The position numbers and the translations under genes are program-made. DNA of 13,133 bases, taken from NCBI GenBank assembly GCA_005882955.1, contig VBBB01000088.1, forward strand, positions 1-13,133, in the 5' to 3' direction. The DNA comes from Candidatus Bathyarchaeota archaeon. Its GTDB lineage: Archaea > Thermoproteota > Bathyarchaeia > 40CM-2-53-6. The notes under the pieces were generated by a model, which saw nothing but the letters and a program-made list of their open reading frames with translations, had not been told where the DNA came from and did not search any database. Shown here in pieces: positions 13,058-13,133 of the stretch (within the stretch, counting starts at the first letter, position 1; each line of letters opens with the position of its first letter).

Positions 13058-13133
13058 ATGGCTCAAGACGTCAAACTGTTGAAGCGTGCTTATGCGCCTG
13101 CCCGACTAGCAATGAAGTATCATCCTTACTATC
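13058..13133 (+). CDS. Partial 5' end of an unidentified gene, possibly malic enzyme-like
   Basis: Twenty-five codons from ATG 13058 remain open to the window edge, preceded by AGAGG seven bases upstream. The visible N-terminus is MAQDVKLLKRAYAPARLAMK followed by YHPYY. The start of some NAD(P)-dependent malic enzymes has a similar helix ending in a short Tyr/His stretch, but this is recall from a very small piece. The divergent promoter region, the good ribosome site and codon pattern support a real gene. Identity cannot be settled inside the window. Confidence 0.5.
   Translation, partial: MAQDVKLLKRAYAPARLAMKYHPYY

Overview
The window is a stretch of archaeal chromosome with about 50% G+C by eye. 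The archaeal markers are exosome subunits Rrp41 and Rrp4, SBDS, proteasome alpha, Pth2-type peptidyl-tRNA hydrolase, isopentenyl phosphate kinase and ribosomal protein L15e. A Cys-rich TackOD1-like protein, a NitrOD5-like protein and several RAD55/KaiC-like ATPases point to the TACK group. A relative of Thaumarchaeota/Nitrososphaeria or Bathyarchaeia is my inference from family resemblance, not from a search. Start codons are unusually often TTG or GTG.

Region 1 (1-3541, minus strand) is an RNA-processing and proteasome operon, transcribed COG1325 RNA-binding protein -> psmA -> SBDS -> rrp4 -> rrp41, running off the left edge. psmA/SBDS overlap by ATGA and rrp4/rrp41 overlap by about 20 bases. 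This is the core of the known archaeal exosome superoperon. No recognisable RNase P protein genes (rpp30, pop5), which often lie just upstream of psmA, are present; a 223-base stretch without an obvious gene occupies that place. Divergent from COG1325 is pth2 (3617-3982, plus).

Region 2 (3956-10471) looks like an accessory signalling block. A minus-strand operon runs TackOD1-like zinc-ribbon protein -> AbrB-like protein -> membrane sensor with MEDS-like and DUF835-like domains -> NitrOD5-like protein. The TackOD1-like gene has a clear frameshift near its 3' end. The membrane sensor extends about 50 codons upstream of its first GTG, giving seven predicted transmembrane helices, with no normal start codon for the extension. 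A plus-strand KaiC-like ATPase (7655-8419) is divergent from this operon. A second minus-strand operon runs small winged-helix regulator -> KaiC-like ATPase -> winged-helix/KaiC fusion, and its last gene shares a CTAG stop palindrome with the plus-strand KaiC gene. Together these encode three P-loop ATPases, a probable receptor, two DNA-binding proteins and two output-type proteins. I infer a multi-component sensory/regulatory system; its signal and output are unknown.

Region 3 (10590-12931) holds the lipid-precursor genes isopentenyl phosphate kinase (plus) and a polyprenyl diphosphate synthase (minus), overlapping tail to tail, followed by rpl15e. L15e and COG1325 are neighbours in some archaeal superoperons, so the block between them may be an insertion. 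At the right edge a plus-strand gene begins at 13058; only 25 codons are visible and it is tentatively malic enzyme-like.

No tRNA, rRNA, CRISPR array, insertion sequence or integrase was seen. No gene-free stretch exceeds 300 bases.
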